From contig JAEWOJ010000018.1 in NCBI GenBank assembly GCA_023399815.1, forward strand, positions 1-64,000: a stretch of DNA of 64,000 nt, given 5' to 3'. The notes below the pieces were generated by a model. It was not told the origin of the DNA. It searched no databases and saw only the letters and a program-made list of their open reading frames with translations. Shown in pieces: positions 1-8,764 of the stretch (positions are counted from its first letter, which is position 1; each line of letters begins with the position of its first letter). The DNA comes from Pseudomonadota bacterium (GTDB lineage Bacteria; Pseudomonadota; Gammaproteobacteria; Xanthomonadales; Xanthomonadaceae). Position numbers and translations under genes: made by a program.

Positions 1-16
1 CCCGGGACAGCCCCGG

Positions 17-40
17 TCGCGACTCACGTCGCTCCTACAG
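17..40. repeat. Half of a GTAG-type inverted repeat
   Basis: This is one arm of the inverted repeat seen complete at 26880-26950 and 47166-47282. It reads TCGCGACT, then CACGTCGCTCCTACAG, with two bases changed from the other copies. The partner arm is not in the window and may lie to the left. The following gene starts 54 bp downstream. Confidence 0.7.
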
Positions 41-93
41 GTTGCCGTTCCGATCTGACAAAATCCTTGCCACGACGCCCCAAGACATCCGCG

Positions 94-3000
94 ATGAAGA
101 AGCTCTCCGCCCTCCTGCTGCTTTCCACCGCCGTTCTGGCCGGCAACGGGCTGGCCGCCGAAGGCGCGGGCAAGGTGCTGGCGAAGTTCGACGACATCGG
201 CGCCTGGCAGCTGATCACCTCGCCGCAGGTCAGCGGCTCGCTGCGGCCGGTGAGCGGCAACGACGGCCGGGCGCTGTGCCTGGACTACGACTTCCACGAG
301 GTTTCCGGCTATGCCGGCATCCGCCGTCCGCTGGACGTGACCTGGCCGGAGAACTACCAGGTGTCCTTCGGCCTGCGCGGCGATTCGCCGGCCAACGACC
401 TGCAGTTCAAGCTGGTGGACGCCAGCGGCGACAACGTGTGGTGGGTCAACCGCGGCGGCTACAGCTTCCCGAAGAACTGGACGCGGGTGACCTACCGCAA
501 GCGCCACATCGAGAAGGCCTGGGGGCCAGACCCGGACAAGCTCCTGCGCCGCAGCGCCGCGGTCGAATTCACCATCTACAGCAAGGTGGGCGGCAAGGGC
601 ACGGTGTGCTTCGACCAGCTGACACTGCAGCCGCTGCCGAAGGAAGACACCTCGGCGCTGACCACCACCGTCATCGCCGATACCGCGACCGCGCTGCAGC
701 AGCGCATCGCCGACGGCAAGCCGGACACGGTGTGGATCAGCGGCGGGGTCAAGCAGCAGACGGTCAGCCTGGACCTGGGCAAGGTGCGCGAGTTCGGCGG
801 CGCGGTGATCCAGTGGGTGCCGGGGCTGGAAGCCTCGCGCTACGTGGTGCAGGCGTCCAGCGATGGCCGCGACTGGCGCAAAGTGCGCGAGGTGACCGCC
901 GGCGGCGGCGGGCGCGACTGGCTGGCGCTGCCGGAGACCGAGGCGCGCTACCTGCGCTTCGACCTGGTCGATGGTCCCAGCTGGCGTTACGGCATCCGCG
1001 ACATCAGCCTCAAGCCGCTGGACTTCGCCGACACGCCCAACGATTTCGTCCGCTCGGTGGCGCACGATCTGCCGCGTGGCGCGCTGCCGCGTGGTTTCTC
1101 CGGCGAACAGCCGTACTGGACCCTGCTCGGCCTGGACGGTGGCCGCGAACAGGCGTTGATGGGCGAGGACGGCACGCTGGAGGCGGCGCGGGCTGGTTTC
1201 AGCATCGAGCCGTTCGTGGTGCTGGACGGCAAGGCGCTGGGCTGGGCCGACGTGACCATCAGCCAGCGGCTGCAGGACGGCTACCTGCCGATTCCATCGG
1301 TCGACTGGCAGCACGAGAAGTTCGACCTGCAGGTGACCGGCTTCGTGCAGGGGCGCCCGGAGCAGGCGCAACTGGTGGCCCGCTACCGCCTGCACAACCC
1401 GGACAAGGTGGCGCACGACTACCGGTTGGCGCTGGCGGTGCGCCCGTTCCAGGTCAATCCGCCGAGCCAGTTCCTCAACACCGTCGGCGGCGTGAGCCGG
1501 ATCGAGCAGCTGGCCATCGGGCAGGGGCAGGTGGCGGTCAACGGCCAGCCGCGGGTGTTCGCCGCGACGCCCCCCGATGCCGGTTTCGCCAGCGCGTTCG
1601 ACAGCAAGCTCGACGTCGCCCACCTGGCCGACAAGACCCTGCCGGGCACGCGCGAGGTCCGGGACCCGACCGGCCTGGCCTCGGGCGCGATGCTCTACAC
1701 GTGGAAGCTGGAGCCGGGGCAGAGCCGCGAGGTCGCGCTGGTATTGCCGCAGACCGGTAGCTGGTCGATGCCGGCCGGCTTCGACGCCGACAAGGCGCAG
1801 CAGCAGGTCGCGGCGATGTGGCGGCAGAAGCTCGACCAGGTGCGGCTGCAGCTGCCCGAGGCCGGCCAGCCGCTGGCCGATACGCTGCGCACCGCGCTGG
1901 CGCACATGCTGATCTCGCGGGTGGGGCCGAGCCTGCAGCCGGGCACGCGCTCGTATGCGCGCAGCTGGATCCGCGATGGCGCGATGATTTCCGAAGGGCT
2001 GCTGCGCCTCGGCCGCGAGGATGCGGTGCGGCAGTACCTGGACTGGTATGCGCCCCACCAGTTCGACAGCGGCATGGTGCCGTGCTGCGTGGACGCGCGC
2101 GGCAGCGACCCGGTGCCGGAGAACGACAGCCATGGCGAGTTGATCCATGCCATCGCCGAGTACTGGCGCCACACCGGCGACATGGCCTTCCTGCAGCGCA
2201 TGTGGCCGCACGTGCTGGCGGCCTGGGGCTACATGGAGGACCTGCGGCTGGACGAGCGCACCGAGGACAACCGCGCGCGCAATCCCGGCTTCTACGGAAT
2301 GATGCCGGCCTCGATCAGCCACGAAGGCTATTCGGCCAAGCCGGTGCATTCGTACTGGGACGACTTCTGGGCGCTGCGCGGCTACAAGGACGCGGCCGAC
2401 ATGGCGGTGGCGCTGGGGCTGGAAACCGAGGCGCAGGCGATGGCCGAATCGCGCGACCAGTTCCACCAGGACCTCGAGGCCTCGCTGCAGGCGACGATGG
2501 CCGCGCACCGCATCGATTACCTGCCGGGCTCGGTGGAACTGGGCGATTTCGACGTGACCTCGACCACCATCGCGCTGGCGCCGGGCGGCGAGCAGGGCCG
2601 CCTGCCGCAGCCCGCGCTGGACAATACCTTCGAGCGCTACTGGCGGCAGTTCGTCGAACGCCGCGACGGCAAGCGCCAATGGAAGGACTACACCCCCTAC
2701 GAATGGCGCAACGTCGGCGCCTTCGTGCGCCTGGGCTGGCGCGGGCGCGCGTGGGAGGCCAGCGAGTTCTTCTTCAAGGACCGCGCGCCGCCGGCCTGGA
2801 ACCAGTGGGCGGAAGTGGTGTCGTCCACGCCGCGCACGCCGTTCTTCGTCGGCGACCTGCCGCATGCCTGGGTGGCCTCGGACTTCGTGCGCTCGGCGCT
2901 GGACATGTTCGCCTACGAGCGCGAGATCGACGACGCCATCGTGCTCGCCGCCGGCGTGCCGGCGCCGTGGCTGGCCGGCAAGGGCATCGCCATCGAGGGC

Positions 3001-3261
3001 CTGCGCACCGCGCATGGCCCGCTGCAGTACTCGCTGGCGCGCAGCGACCGGCAACTGACCCTGAAGGTCGCCGCCGGCCTGCGCCTGCCCGCTGGCGGAC
3101 TGGTGTTGCCGTGGCCCTACGAAGGCGCCCCGGGCGAGGCCAGCATCAACGGCGAACCCGCACAGTGGTCGGGCAACGAACTGCGGGTCATGTCGCTGCC
3201 GGCCAAGGTCGAGATCGAGATCCCGGCGGAGCTGCGGCGCAGCGAGCGTACGCGCCGCTGA
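94..3261 (+). CDS. Secreted discoidin-domain protein with a six-hairpin glycosidase-like domain
   Basis: Predicted exported protein of 1055 residues. The ATG at 94 is preferred over an in-frame ATG at 67 because it opens directly onto a signal peptide (MKKLSALLLLSTAVLAG, then AAEG). Residues about 23-190 look like a beta-sandwich carbohydrate-binding region. Residues about 190-315 resemble an F5/8-type (discoidin) domain, with YVVQASSDGRDWRKV and ARYLRFDL. The C-terminal half, from about residue 580, is helical and resembles (alpha/alpha)6-toroid glycosidases: SYARSWIRDGAMISEGL, VENDSHGELIHAIAEYWRHT-like helices and WNQWAEVVSSTPRTPFF. Inference: a periplasmic or extracellular glycan-acting enzyme with unknown substrate. 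I cannot assign a CAZy family or catalytic acids by eye. The next gene is convergent. Confidence 0.8.
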   Translation: MKKLSALLLLSTAVLAGNGLAAEGAGKVLAKFDDIGAWQLITSPQVSGSLRPVSGNDGRALCLDYDFHEVSGYAGIRRPLDVTWPENYQVSFGLRGDSPANDLQFKLVDASGDNVWWVNRGGYSFPKNWTRVTYRKRHIEKAWGPDPDKLLRRSAAVEFTIYSKVGGKGTVCFDQLTLQPLPKEDTSALTTTVIADTATALQQRIADGKPDTVWISGGVKQQTVSLDLGKVREFGGAVIQWVPGLEASRYVVQASSDGRDWRKVREVTAGGGGRDWLALPETEARYLRFDLVDGPSWRYGIRDISLKPLDFADTPNDFVRSVAHDLPRGALPRGFSGEQPYWTLLGLDGGREQALMGEDGTLEAARAGFSIEPFVVLDGKALGWADVTISQRLQDGYLPIPSVDWQHEKFDLQVTGFVQGRPEQAQLVARYRLHNPDKVAHDYRLALAVRPFQVNPPSQFLNTVGGVSRIEQLAIGQGQVAVNGQPRVFAATPPDAGFASAFDSKLDVAHLADKTLPGTREVRDPTGLASGAMLYTWKLEPGQSREVALVLPQTGSWSMPAGFDADKAQQQVAAMWRQKLDQVRLQLPEAGQPLADTLRTALAHMLISRVGPSLQPGTRSYARSWIRDGAMISEGLLRLGREDAVRQYLDWYAPHQFDSGMVPCCVDARGSDPVPENDSHGELIHAIAEYWRHTGDMAFLQRMWPHVLAAWGYMEDLRLDERTEDNRARNPGFYGMMPASISHEGYSAKPVHSYWDDFWALRGYKDAADMAVALGLETEAQAMAESRDQFHQDLEASLQATMAAHRIDYLPGSVELGDFDVTSTTIALAPGGEQGRLPQPALDNTFERYWRQFVERRDGKRQWKDYTPYEWRNVGAFVRLGWRGRAWEASEFFFKDRAPPAWNQWAEVVSSTPRTPFFVGDLPHAWVASDFVRSALDMFAYEREIDDAIVLAAGVPAPWLAGKGIAIEGLRTAHGPLQYSLARSDRQLTLKVAAGLRLPAGGLVLPWPYEGAPGEASINGEPAQWSGNELRVMSLPAKVEIEIPAELRRSERTRR

Positions 3262-3316
3262 GCCATCGCCCTGCTTGCAAGGTGACGGATGAATCAGATC
3301 TGCCTGAGAGGTGCGA

Positions 3317-3347
3317 CCCACTGGAAGGGCCGCACTTCGGCAGTGGG
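3317..3347. terminator. Hairpin between convergent genes
   Basis: CCCACTG (3317-3323) pairs with CAGTGGG (3341-3347) across a 17-base loop in the gap between two convergent genes. There is no T run, so use as an intrinsic terminator is uncertain. Confidence 0.3.
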
Positions 3348-3350
3348 GAT

Positions 3351-4022
3351 TCAATGCATGTCGTCCAGGATCTTCTGCCCTTCTGGCGACCTGGCGCTAT
3401 CCGGTACGTACCGGCCATTCGCGTGATCCATGTCGACGCGGATGACCACATGCGAGCCATCCTTGAAAACAACCTTGAACATCATCGCTGCCTGATCCCT
3501 CAGATTCAGAGGGGACGCCGGGATTTTTGCCAGGTCCGCAAGGGCTGTCAGGAAGTTTTTCTCCCCCATCGCTGAAACGACCCCAGACGATCCCGTTGCC
3601 GCTTCGATCATCCCCTGCATGTTCCTGTCCATGACGAATTCATGGGCGGTCTTGTCGCTCACGAACGGGTTCAAGCCAAGCGATGCGATTGGGGCCTCGA
3701 AGATGGGCGTCACGGTGCCGCCGCCCTGGACATATGCCGCATGGGCACGCCGAAGCTCTTCCGTTGCCCTCAGTGGTGGCGTGATTTCGCGTGGTCGGGA
3801 AGCGGCAAATCCGTCTCCCGGGGCGTTGCCCGGGACTATCCATTGCTGAAGCACGTTGTCGGCCAGGTTGAAGACCAGGTGCGTTCCGGGGCCCGCGGAT
3901 TCGGCCTCCCGCATGAAATCGTCCTGCACCCTGCATGTGTCGCATCGAACAGGCCTGGCTTCCACCCGGCCGAAGGCCAGCAAGCCGATCCCCAGCGCCA
4001 ATGAATACAGAATGGCTTTCAT
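3351..4022 (-). CDS. Secreted protein of unknown function
   Basis: A 223-residue protein with an N-terminal signal peptide (MKAILYSLALGIGLLAFG, then RVEARPV). The mature protein starts with a CDTC cysteine pair, which could form a disulfide or bind a metal. The rest is soluble and mixed in character, with no membrane segment. I do not recognise the family. Its base composition is slightly less GC-rich than neighbouring core genes. It is convergent with the large secreted protein and is followed upstream by about 370 bp without a gene, so it is probably a single-gene transcript. Confidence 0.75.
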   Translation of the reverse strand: MKAILYSLALGIGLLAFGRVEARPVRCDTCRVQDDFMREAESAGPGTHLVFNLADNVLQQWIVPGNAPGDGFAASRPREITPPLRATEELRRAHAAYVQGGGTVTPIFEAPIASLGLNPFVSDKTAHEFVMDRNMQGMIEAATGSSGVVSAMGEKNFLTALADLAKIPASPLNLRDQAAMMFKVVFKDGSHVVIRVDMDHANGRYVPDSARSPEGQKILDDMH

Positions 4023-4396
4023 CCGAATGACTCCCTGTGCATCTCCTGCGAGTCATTCGCAGGTGGGGACATTGTATTGGCTCGCTTTTGTTTATCGGTC
4101 GCGCCTTTCCATCCGCCAGATTCGGCAAGGAAGTGGAGGCTGGATCTACAGGCAGGGGTGAGCACTCTGCGGGTTGCAGGTTGCGTGAGAGGCAGGGCGC
4201 CATGGACCCGATTCCTCGTGCCAAGGCGTATTGCGTGGCCGCGTTCGCCGACCTGGTTGTCTGGCGTGATGCGCACGGTCTGCGCGCGCATCGAAGGTGC
4301 TCCGGCCTTCAACGGCCACGCCACGGCGTTCGATGACGCCGCACTGGTGGAGTGTGTCCCGTCACTGCATGCGCGGCGGAGCGGGAGTCGCCCGCA
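4023..4396. other. Gene-free stretch
   Basis: These 374 bp lie between two minus-strand genes. Open frames exist on both strands, but none has a plausible start, ribosome site or protein-like composition. It should hold the promoter of the secreted protein ending at 3351. I see no repeat or clear terminator. Confidence 0.5.
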
Positions 4397-4660
4397 TCAG
4401 GGGGCGCTGGCGCCCCTGGCCCGGGTCGCATCTTCATGCAGCGATTCGTTCAACTGGTCGATGACGATGGCCCAGGCTCCATCGCTGTCGATCTTCTCGC
4501 GTATGAACTGGCGCTGTCCCTCGTTCCAGAAGGGCGCCTCGCCGATGCGGATGTCGAGCGGCAGCTGGTGATCCTGGATGAATCGCGCGATGGCCGGTTC
4601 GTCGGCATCCAGGCCGAGCTGGAGGAAGAGGTTGGTCATGCGCGGGGTGGTTTCGTCCAT
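4397..4660 (-). CDS. DUF2789 family protein
   Basis: A small cytosolic protein of 87 residues. The start at 4660 follows a GGAGCG ribosome site. An upstream in-frame ATG at 4846 would add 62 residues that do not fit the family. The sequence MTNLFLQLGLDADE, IARFIQDHQLPLD, APFWNEGQRQFIREKI matches the DUF2789 family, whose members are about 75-85 residues and have no known function. The last residues, after ESLHEDATRARG, look disordered. Its divergent neighbour is the toxin-antitoxin pair. Confidence 0.85.
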   Translation of the reverse strand: MDETTPRMTNLFLQLGLDADEPAIARFIQDHQLPLDIRIGEAPFWNEGQRQFIREKIDSDGAWAIVIDQLNESLHEDATRARGASAP

Positions 4661-4901
4661 GGGTCGCTCCAAGTGTGGGGAAGGGAATACGTACGCCATC
4701 ATGGTCGGCGCAATGTCTTGCCGATGGCAATGCCAGCCCGCGCCGGGGGCCGTCGATGTTCGTCCGGTCAGGAAGGCTTTGCCCGGCGTATGTGGCTCCC
4801 ATGCGATAACCCCGGAACGTCGCCGCATCCGAAGCGGTGCCAGCATGCGGAAGTCGGCGGCCCAGGTGATGTGTTGACAATCGCTATACGCGCATCCACC
4901 A

Positions 4902-4922
4902 TTTGTATATCTTTTGTGTATC
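4902..4922 (+). promoter_or_regulatory. 11-bp tandem direct repeat, probable antitoxin operator
   Basis: TTTGTATATC (4902-4911) and TTTGTGTATC (4913-4922) match at nine of ten positions and are spaced 11 bp, one helical turn. They end 13 bp before the antitoxin start codon. Ribbon-helix-helix antitoxins bind tandem short repeats of this kind, so this is the likely autoregulatory operator. The A+T-rich run also makes it the likely promoter region. Confidence 0.6.
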
Positions 4923-4935
4923 CGAGGGTCGGGCC

Positions 4936-5202
4936 ATGCGTGCTGCCGCCATCAACCTGCGTGCGTTGCCAGAGCAGCGCGACCTGATCGACCAGGCCGC
5001 CAGCCTGCTGGGCAAGAGCCGCTCCGACTTCATGCTGGAAACCGCCTGCGCGCGCGCGCAGGAGGTGGTGCTGGACCAGGTCTTCTTCGTGGTGAACGGG
5101 GAGAAGTTCGAGCAGTTCGTGGCGATGCTGGATGCGCCGCCGAAGCCCAATCCCGGTCTGGAACGGCTGCTGTCGCGCAGGCCGATCTGGGAAAAGGGGT
5201 GA
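4936..5202 (+). CDS. DUF1778 ribbon-helix-helix antitoxin (TacA-like)
   Basis: An 88-residue protein. The ATG at 4936 is chosen over 4903 because MRAAAINLRALPEQRDLID is the usual opening of the DUF1778 N-terminal DNA-binding strand. Residues 1-50 form the ribbon-helix-helix domain, with LGKSRSDFMLETACARAQE as its helix. Residues 50-88 should be the toxin-neutralising tail (LDQVFFVVNGEKFEQF, RRPIWEKG). Its stop overlaps the toxin start by one base (TGATG), the standard toxin-antitoxin operon arrangement. It probably represses its own promoter through the repeats at 4902-4922. Confidence 0.9.
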   Translation: MRAAAINLRALPEQRDLIDQAASLLGKSRSDFMLETACARAQEVVLDQVFFVVNGEKFEQFVAMLDAPPKPNPGLERLLSRRPIWEKG

Positions 5203-5693
5203 TGCGCCTGCCGCTGACCGAGCCGTCACCGCTGGCGGCCACACACCGGCTGGATGGCTTCGACTGTGGCGAGGTCGAGCTCGACGACTGGCTGCGGCGG
5301 CGTGCGTTGGTCAACCAGTTGGGTGGGGCCAGCCGTACCTTCGTGGTGGCCGATGCGGACGGTGTCGTGCGCGGTTACTACGCGCTGGCCGCCGGTGCGA
5401 TTTCGCACGAGCTGGCCCTGGGCAGGATCAAGCGCAACATGCCCGATCCGGTGCCGGCCATCGTGCTGGGACGTCTGGCGGTGGACGGGCCGGCGCACGG
5501 TCTTGGCCTGGGCGGCGACCTGTTGATGGATGCGGTGCGGCGTGTCGTCGGCATTTCCGGGCAGGCTGGCGTGCGCGCCATGCTGGTGCATGCGCTGCAC
5601 GAGCGCGCGCAACGGTTCTACGAGCATTTCGGCTTCGAGCCTTCGCCCTTGCAGCCCCTGGTGCTGATGCTGCGACTGGAGGGGCGGCGCTGA
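5202..5693 (+). CDS. GNAT-family acetyltransferase toxin (TacT-like)
   Basis: A 163-residue GNAT protein. In characterised TacT/AtaT-type toxins the enzyme acetylates the amino group of charged tRNAs and stops translation. The start at 5202 overlaps the antitoxin stop. The acetyl-CoA loop is GPAHGLGLGGDLL (about residues 97-108), after the beta-4 strand VLGRLAVD. The conserved tyrosine in RAQRFYEHFGFEP falls at residue 140, the position of the catalytic Tyr in Salmonella TacT. No frameshift or missing motif is visible, so the toxin looks intact. Which aminoacyl-tRNA it targets cannot be read from the sequence. Confidence 0.9.
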   Translation: MRLPLTEPSPLAATHRLDGFDCGEVELDDWLRRRALVNQLGGASRTFVVADADGVVRGYYALAAGAISHELALGRIKRNMPDPVPAIVLGRLAVDGPAHGLGLGGDLLMDAVRRVVGISGQAGVRAMLVHALHERAQRFYEHFGFEPSPLQPLVLMLRLEGRR

Positions 5694-5761
5694 GGCAGCC
5701 GAGGGCAAGCTTCACACTCTCCTGTACTTGCCCCACGCCGGGTATCGCCGGGTAACGCTTC

Positions 5762-5781
5762 ATGCGGGGCAAGCCCCGCAT
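5762..5781. repeat. Small palindromic repeat between convergent genes
   Basis: ATGCGGGGC, two bases, then GCCCCGCAT form a perfect 9-bp stem in the gap between the convergent toxin and eda genes. The motif resembles the abundant palindromes of Stenotrophomonas and Xanthomonas. It may act as a bidirectional transcription stop, though no T run follows. Confidence 0.5.
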
Positions 5782-5838
5782 CCACGGTGGTCCAAACTCC
5801 GTGCAGCCGGGCGCCAGCGATGCGCCGGCCTGCCTCGG

Positions 5839-6498
5839 TCAGCCGGCGCGGGCCGTGCGCACGATGGCGGCGGCAGCGGCGGCGGATTTCCTCACCTCGT
5901 CCCACTGGCCGGCGCGAATCCAGGCGTCCTGCACCATCCACGAGCCGCCGATGCAGACCACGTTCTTCTGGCCGAGGTAATCGGCCGCGGTGGCTTCGGT
6001 GATGCCGCCGGTGGGGCAGAGCCTGAGTTCGGGAATCGGTCCGGCCACGCCCTTGATCATCGCCAGCCCGCCCACGGCGGTGGCCGGGAACAGCTTGCAG
6101 ACGCGGAAGCCGCGCGCCAGCAGCGCCAGCAGTTCGGTGGGCGAGGCGGCACCCGGCACCACCGGCAACGGGGCCTCGGCCAACGCATCGGCCATGTGCG
6201 CCGGCGTGCCGGGGGTGACGAGGAAATCGGCGCCCACGTCGATGGCCTGGCGCATCTGCTCGACGGTCAGCACGGTGCCGGCGCCGACCACCACGTCGGG
6301 CAGTTCGCGCTTGAGCATGGCCAGCGCTTCCATCGCCACCGGCGTGCGCAGGGTCAACTCGATGGCCGGCAGGCCGCCTTCCAGCAGCGCGGTGCTGACC
6401 GCGCGGGCCTGGTCGAGGGTATGGACGGTGACGACGGGCAGGATGCCGGCGGCGGTGAGCAGCTGTTCGGCGCGGTCCTGGTGCTGGGCGATGGTCAT
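5839..6498 (-). CDS. eda: 2-dehydro-3-deoxy-6-phosphogluconate (KDPG) aldolase
   Basis: A 219-residue class I aldolase that splits KDPG into pyruvate and glyceraldehyde-3-phosphate, the last Entner-Doudoroff step. The start at 6498 follows a GAGGA ribosome site. Longer frames would read through repeat DNA. Glu47 in IELTLRTP and the Schiff-base Lys135 in VCKLFPAT are present, as is the phosphate-binding LCPTGGITE. It is the last gene of the zwf-glk-pgl-edd-eda set but is separated from edd by 249 bp of repeat, so its expression may be partly uncoupled. Confidence 0.96.
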   Translation of the reverse strand: MTIAQHQDRAEQLLTAAGILPVVTVHTLDQARAVSTALLEGGLPAIELTLRTPVAMEALAMLKRELPDVVVGAGTVLTVEQMRQAIDVGADFLVTPGTPAHMADALAEAPLPVVPGAASPTELLALLARGFRVCKLFPATAVGGLAMIKGVAGPIPELRLCPTGGITEATAADYLGQKNVVCIGGSWMVQDAWIRAGQWDEVRKSAAAAAAIVRTARAG

Positions 6499-6520
6499 GC
6501 GGTCCTCAATCTGTAATGTC

Positions 6521-6745
6521 TTTGAAGCCTCTCTCCCATCGGAAGAGGGGTTGGGGCGAGGGGGAGGGGAGCCGGCGATGCCTGAACCACCTGGACTCCG
6601 TTCACCCCTCATCCGCCCCCACCTACGCGGGGCAGGTTCTTCGGGTACCTGTGTTCGGCGCTTCCCTGTGTCTCACTCTGCGGGTGGCTTTACCCTGTGG
6701 TTCGGCCATCCTGCCGGGCTGCCTCCCGCGGGGAGAAGGAAGCGA
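6521..6745. repeat. Mosaic palindromic repeat (copy 1) between edd and eda
   Basis: This copy carries the family blocks CTCTCCCATC.GGAAGAGGGG, TTGGGGCGAGGG, CCCCTCATCCGCCC and GGGGAGAAGG. It fills nearly the whole edd-eda gap and reaches the edd stop codon. The same family recurs at 17825, 22841, 24581, 30940, 49666 and 60183. Confidence 0.75.
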
Positions 6746-6747
6746 GC

Positions 6748-8664
6748 TCAAGCGTCGTTGGCTTCATGCGGGGCGGCGGCCGCGGCGGCATCGTGGCCGA
6801 GGTCGTATTCGGCGTCGTATTCCCACACGCTGCCATCGGGCCGCACCGGGCCGCAGGAGATCGAGATCGCGCCCTGGTCGGCCGGGCCGACCACGCGGCG
6901 GTTCACCGCGAACAGGTTGCGGCCCAGGTCGTTGCCGGCCGGCGCGGTGTTCGGGGCGATGCCGCGCGCGGCCCACTCGGCGGCATCCACCAGCACTTCC
7001 AGGGTGCCGGCCTCGCCATCGAGGCGGACGATGTCGCCCTCGCGGATGCGGGCGATCGGGCCGCCGCGCGCCGCCTCGGGGGTGACATGGATGGCGGCCG
7101 GGATCTTGCCCGAGGCGCCGGACAGGCGGCCGTCGGTGACCAGCGCCACGCGCCGGCCCTGGTTCTGCAGCAGGCCCAGCAGCGGCGCCAGCGAATGCAG
7201 TTCCGGCATGCCGTTCGCGCGCGGTCCCTGGTAGCGCACCACGGCGACGAAATCCTGCGGCAGCGCGCCGGCGGCGTGCAGCCTGTTCAGCGCCTGCGGC
7301 GCATCCACCACCACGGCCGGCGCTTCGATCGTGCGGTACTGCGGCTTCACCGCCGACAGCTTGATCAGCGAACGGCCGATGTTCCCGCGCAGCAGACGCA
7401 GGCCGCCCTGGGCTTCGAAGGGATCGGCAGCCGGGCGCACCACCTCGATGTCCGCGCTCTGCGCGACGGCCGGTGCATAGACGACCTTGCCATCGATCAG
7501 CCGCGGCTCCTGCGCATAGGCGCGCATGCCGCCCTCGGCGATGGTGGCCAGGTCGTCATGCATCAACCCGGCATCCATCAGCTCGCGGAACACGAAAGCC
7601 GGGCCGCCCGCGGCGGCGAAGCGGTTCACGTCGGCCTCGCCGTTGGGGTAGACCCGCGCCAGCAGCGGCACGATCTGCGAGAGCTGGTCCATGTCGTCCC
7701 AGGTCAGCACGATGCCGGCCGCGCGCGCCACTGCGATCCAGTGGATGGTGTGGTTGGTGGAGCCGCCGGTGGCCATCAGCGCGACCACCGCGTTGACGAT
7801 GGCGCGCTCGTCGATCAGCCGGCCCAGCGGGCGGAAGTCGTCGCCCAGCGCGCTGATCTCCAGCGCGCGCGCGGCGGCGGTGCGGGTCAGCGCATCGCGC
7901 AGCGGCAGTTCCGGGTTTACGAACGAGGCGCCCGGCAACTGCACGCCCATGGCTTCCAGCAGCACCTGGTTGGAGTTGGCGGTGCCGTAGAAGGTGCAGG
8001 TGCCCGGCGCATGGTAGGAGTCGGACTCGGCCTGCAGCAGTTCCTCGCGGGTCGCTTCGCCGGCGGCGTAGCGCTCGCGCACTTCGGCCTTCTTCTTGTT
8101 GGGGATGCCCGGGGTCATCGGCCCGGCCGGCACGAACACCGCCGGCAGGTGGCCGAACGCCAGCGCGCCGATCAGCAGGCCCGGCACGATCTTGTCGCAC
8201 ACGCCCAGGTGCACGGTGGCGTCGAACATGTCGTGGCTCAGGCCGATGGCGGTGGCCTGGGCGATGATGTCGCGCGAGAACAGCGACAGCTCCATGCCGC
8301 CGCGGCCCTGGGTGACGCCGTCGCACATCGCCGGCACGCCGCCGGCGACCTGCGCGGTGGCGCCGAGTTCGCGCGCCGCGTCGCGGATCATCTGCGGGTA
8401 GTGCTCGAACGGCTGGTGCGCCGAGAGCATGTCGTTGTAGGCGGTGATGATGCCCAGGTTGGGCGTCACGTCGCCGCGCAGCCGGCCCTTGTCGGTCGGG
8501 CCGCAGGCGGCGAAGGCGTGGGCCAGGTTGCCGCAGCTCAGGCGGCTGCGGAACGGACCTTCGCGCAGCGCGGAATCGATGCCCGCCAGGTAGGCCGCGC
8601 GCGACGGGGCGCTGCGCTGGCGGATGCGTTCGGTGATGGCGTGGATTTTCGGATGCAGGCTCAT
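6748..8664 (-). CDS. edd: Phosphogluconate dehydratase
   Basis: A 638-residue [4Fe-4S] dehydratase of the IlvD/Edd family that converts 6-phosphogluconate to KDPG. It starts [18 protein letters not shown]. Family cysteine motifs are visible: [32 protein letters not shown] and [12 protein letters not shown]. The C-terminal [20 protein letters not shown] is the standard swivelling-domain signature. Length is normal for Edd. It lies 100 bp after pgl and upstream of eda in the same direction. Confidence 0.97.
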   Translation of the reverse strand: MSLHPKIHAITERIRQRSAPSRAAYLAGIDSALREGPFRSRLSCGNLAHAFAACGPTDKGRLRGDVTPNLGIITAYNDMLSAHQPFEHYPQMIRDAARELGATAQVAGGVPAMCDGVTQGRGGMELSLFSRDIIAQATAIGLSHDMFDATVHLGVCDKIVPGLLIGALAFGHLPAVFVPAGPMTPGIPNKKKAEVRERYAAGEATREELLQAESDSYHAPGTCTFYGTANSNQVLLEAMGVQLPGASFVNPELPLRDALTRTAAARALEISALGDDFRPLGRLIDERAIVNAVVALMATGGSTNHTIHWIAVARAAGIVLTWDDMDQLSQIVPLLARVYPNGEADVNRFAAAGGPAFVFRELMDAGLMHDDLATIAEGGMRAYAQEPRLIDGKVVYAPAVAQSADIEVVRPAADPFEAQGGLRLLRGNIGRSLIKLSAVKPQYRTIEAPAVVVDAPQALNRLHAAGALPQDFVAVVRYQGPRANGMPELHSLAPLLGLLQNQGRRVALVTDGRLSGASGKIPAAIHVTPEAARGGPIARIREGDIVRLDGEAGTLEVLVDAAEWAARGIAPNTAPAGNDLGRNLFAVNRRVVGPADQGAISISCGPVRPDGSVWEYDAEYDLGHDAAAAAAPHEANDA

Positions 8665-8764
8665 TGGCTACCAGCTGATGAGGGATGGGCGGGCGGATGC
8701 CGCTCTTGGTCTTGTCTGGATTCCCGCGTGCCGGGGTGCAGGCCTGGCGTGGGACGTCCCGTGC

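Noticed and set aside
4023..4396. Several small open frames in the gap before the unknown secreted protein
   Set aside because: They overlap each other on both strands, lack ribosome sites and have random composition.
4874..4879. TTGACA as a -35 element for the toxin-antitoxin operon
   Set aside because: The hexamer is perfect, but no good -10 lies 16-18 bp downstream. The nearest A+T-rich hexamer is about 26 bp away.
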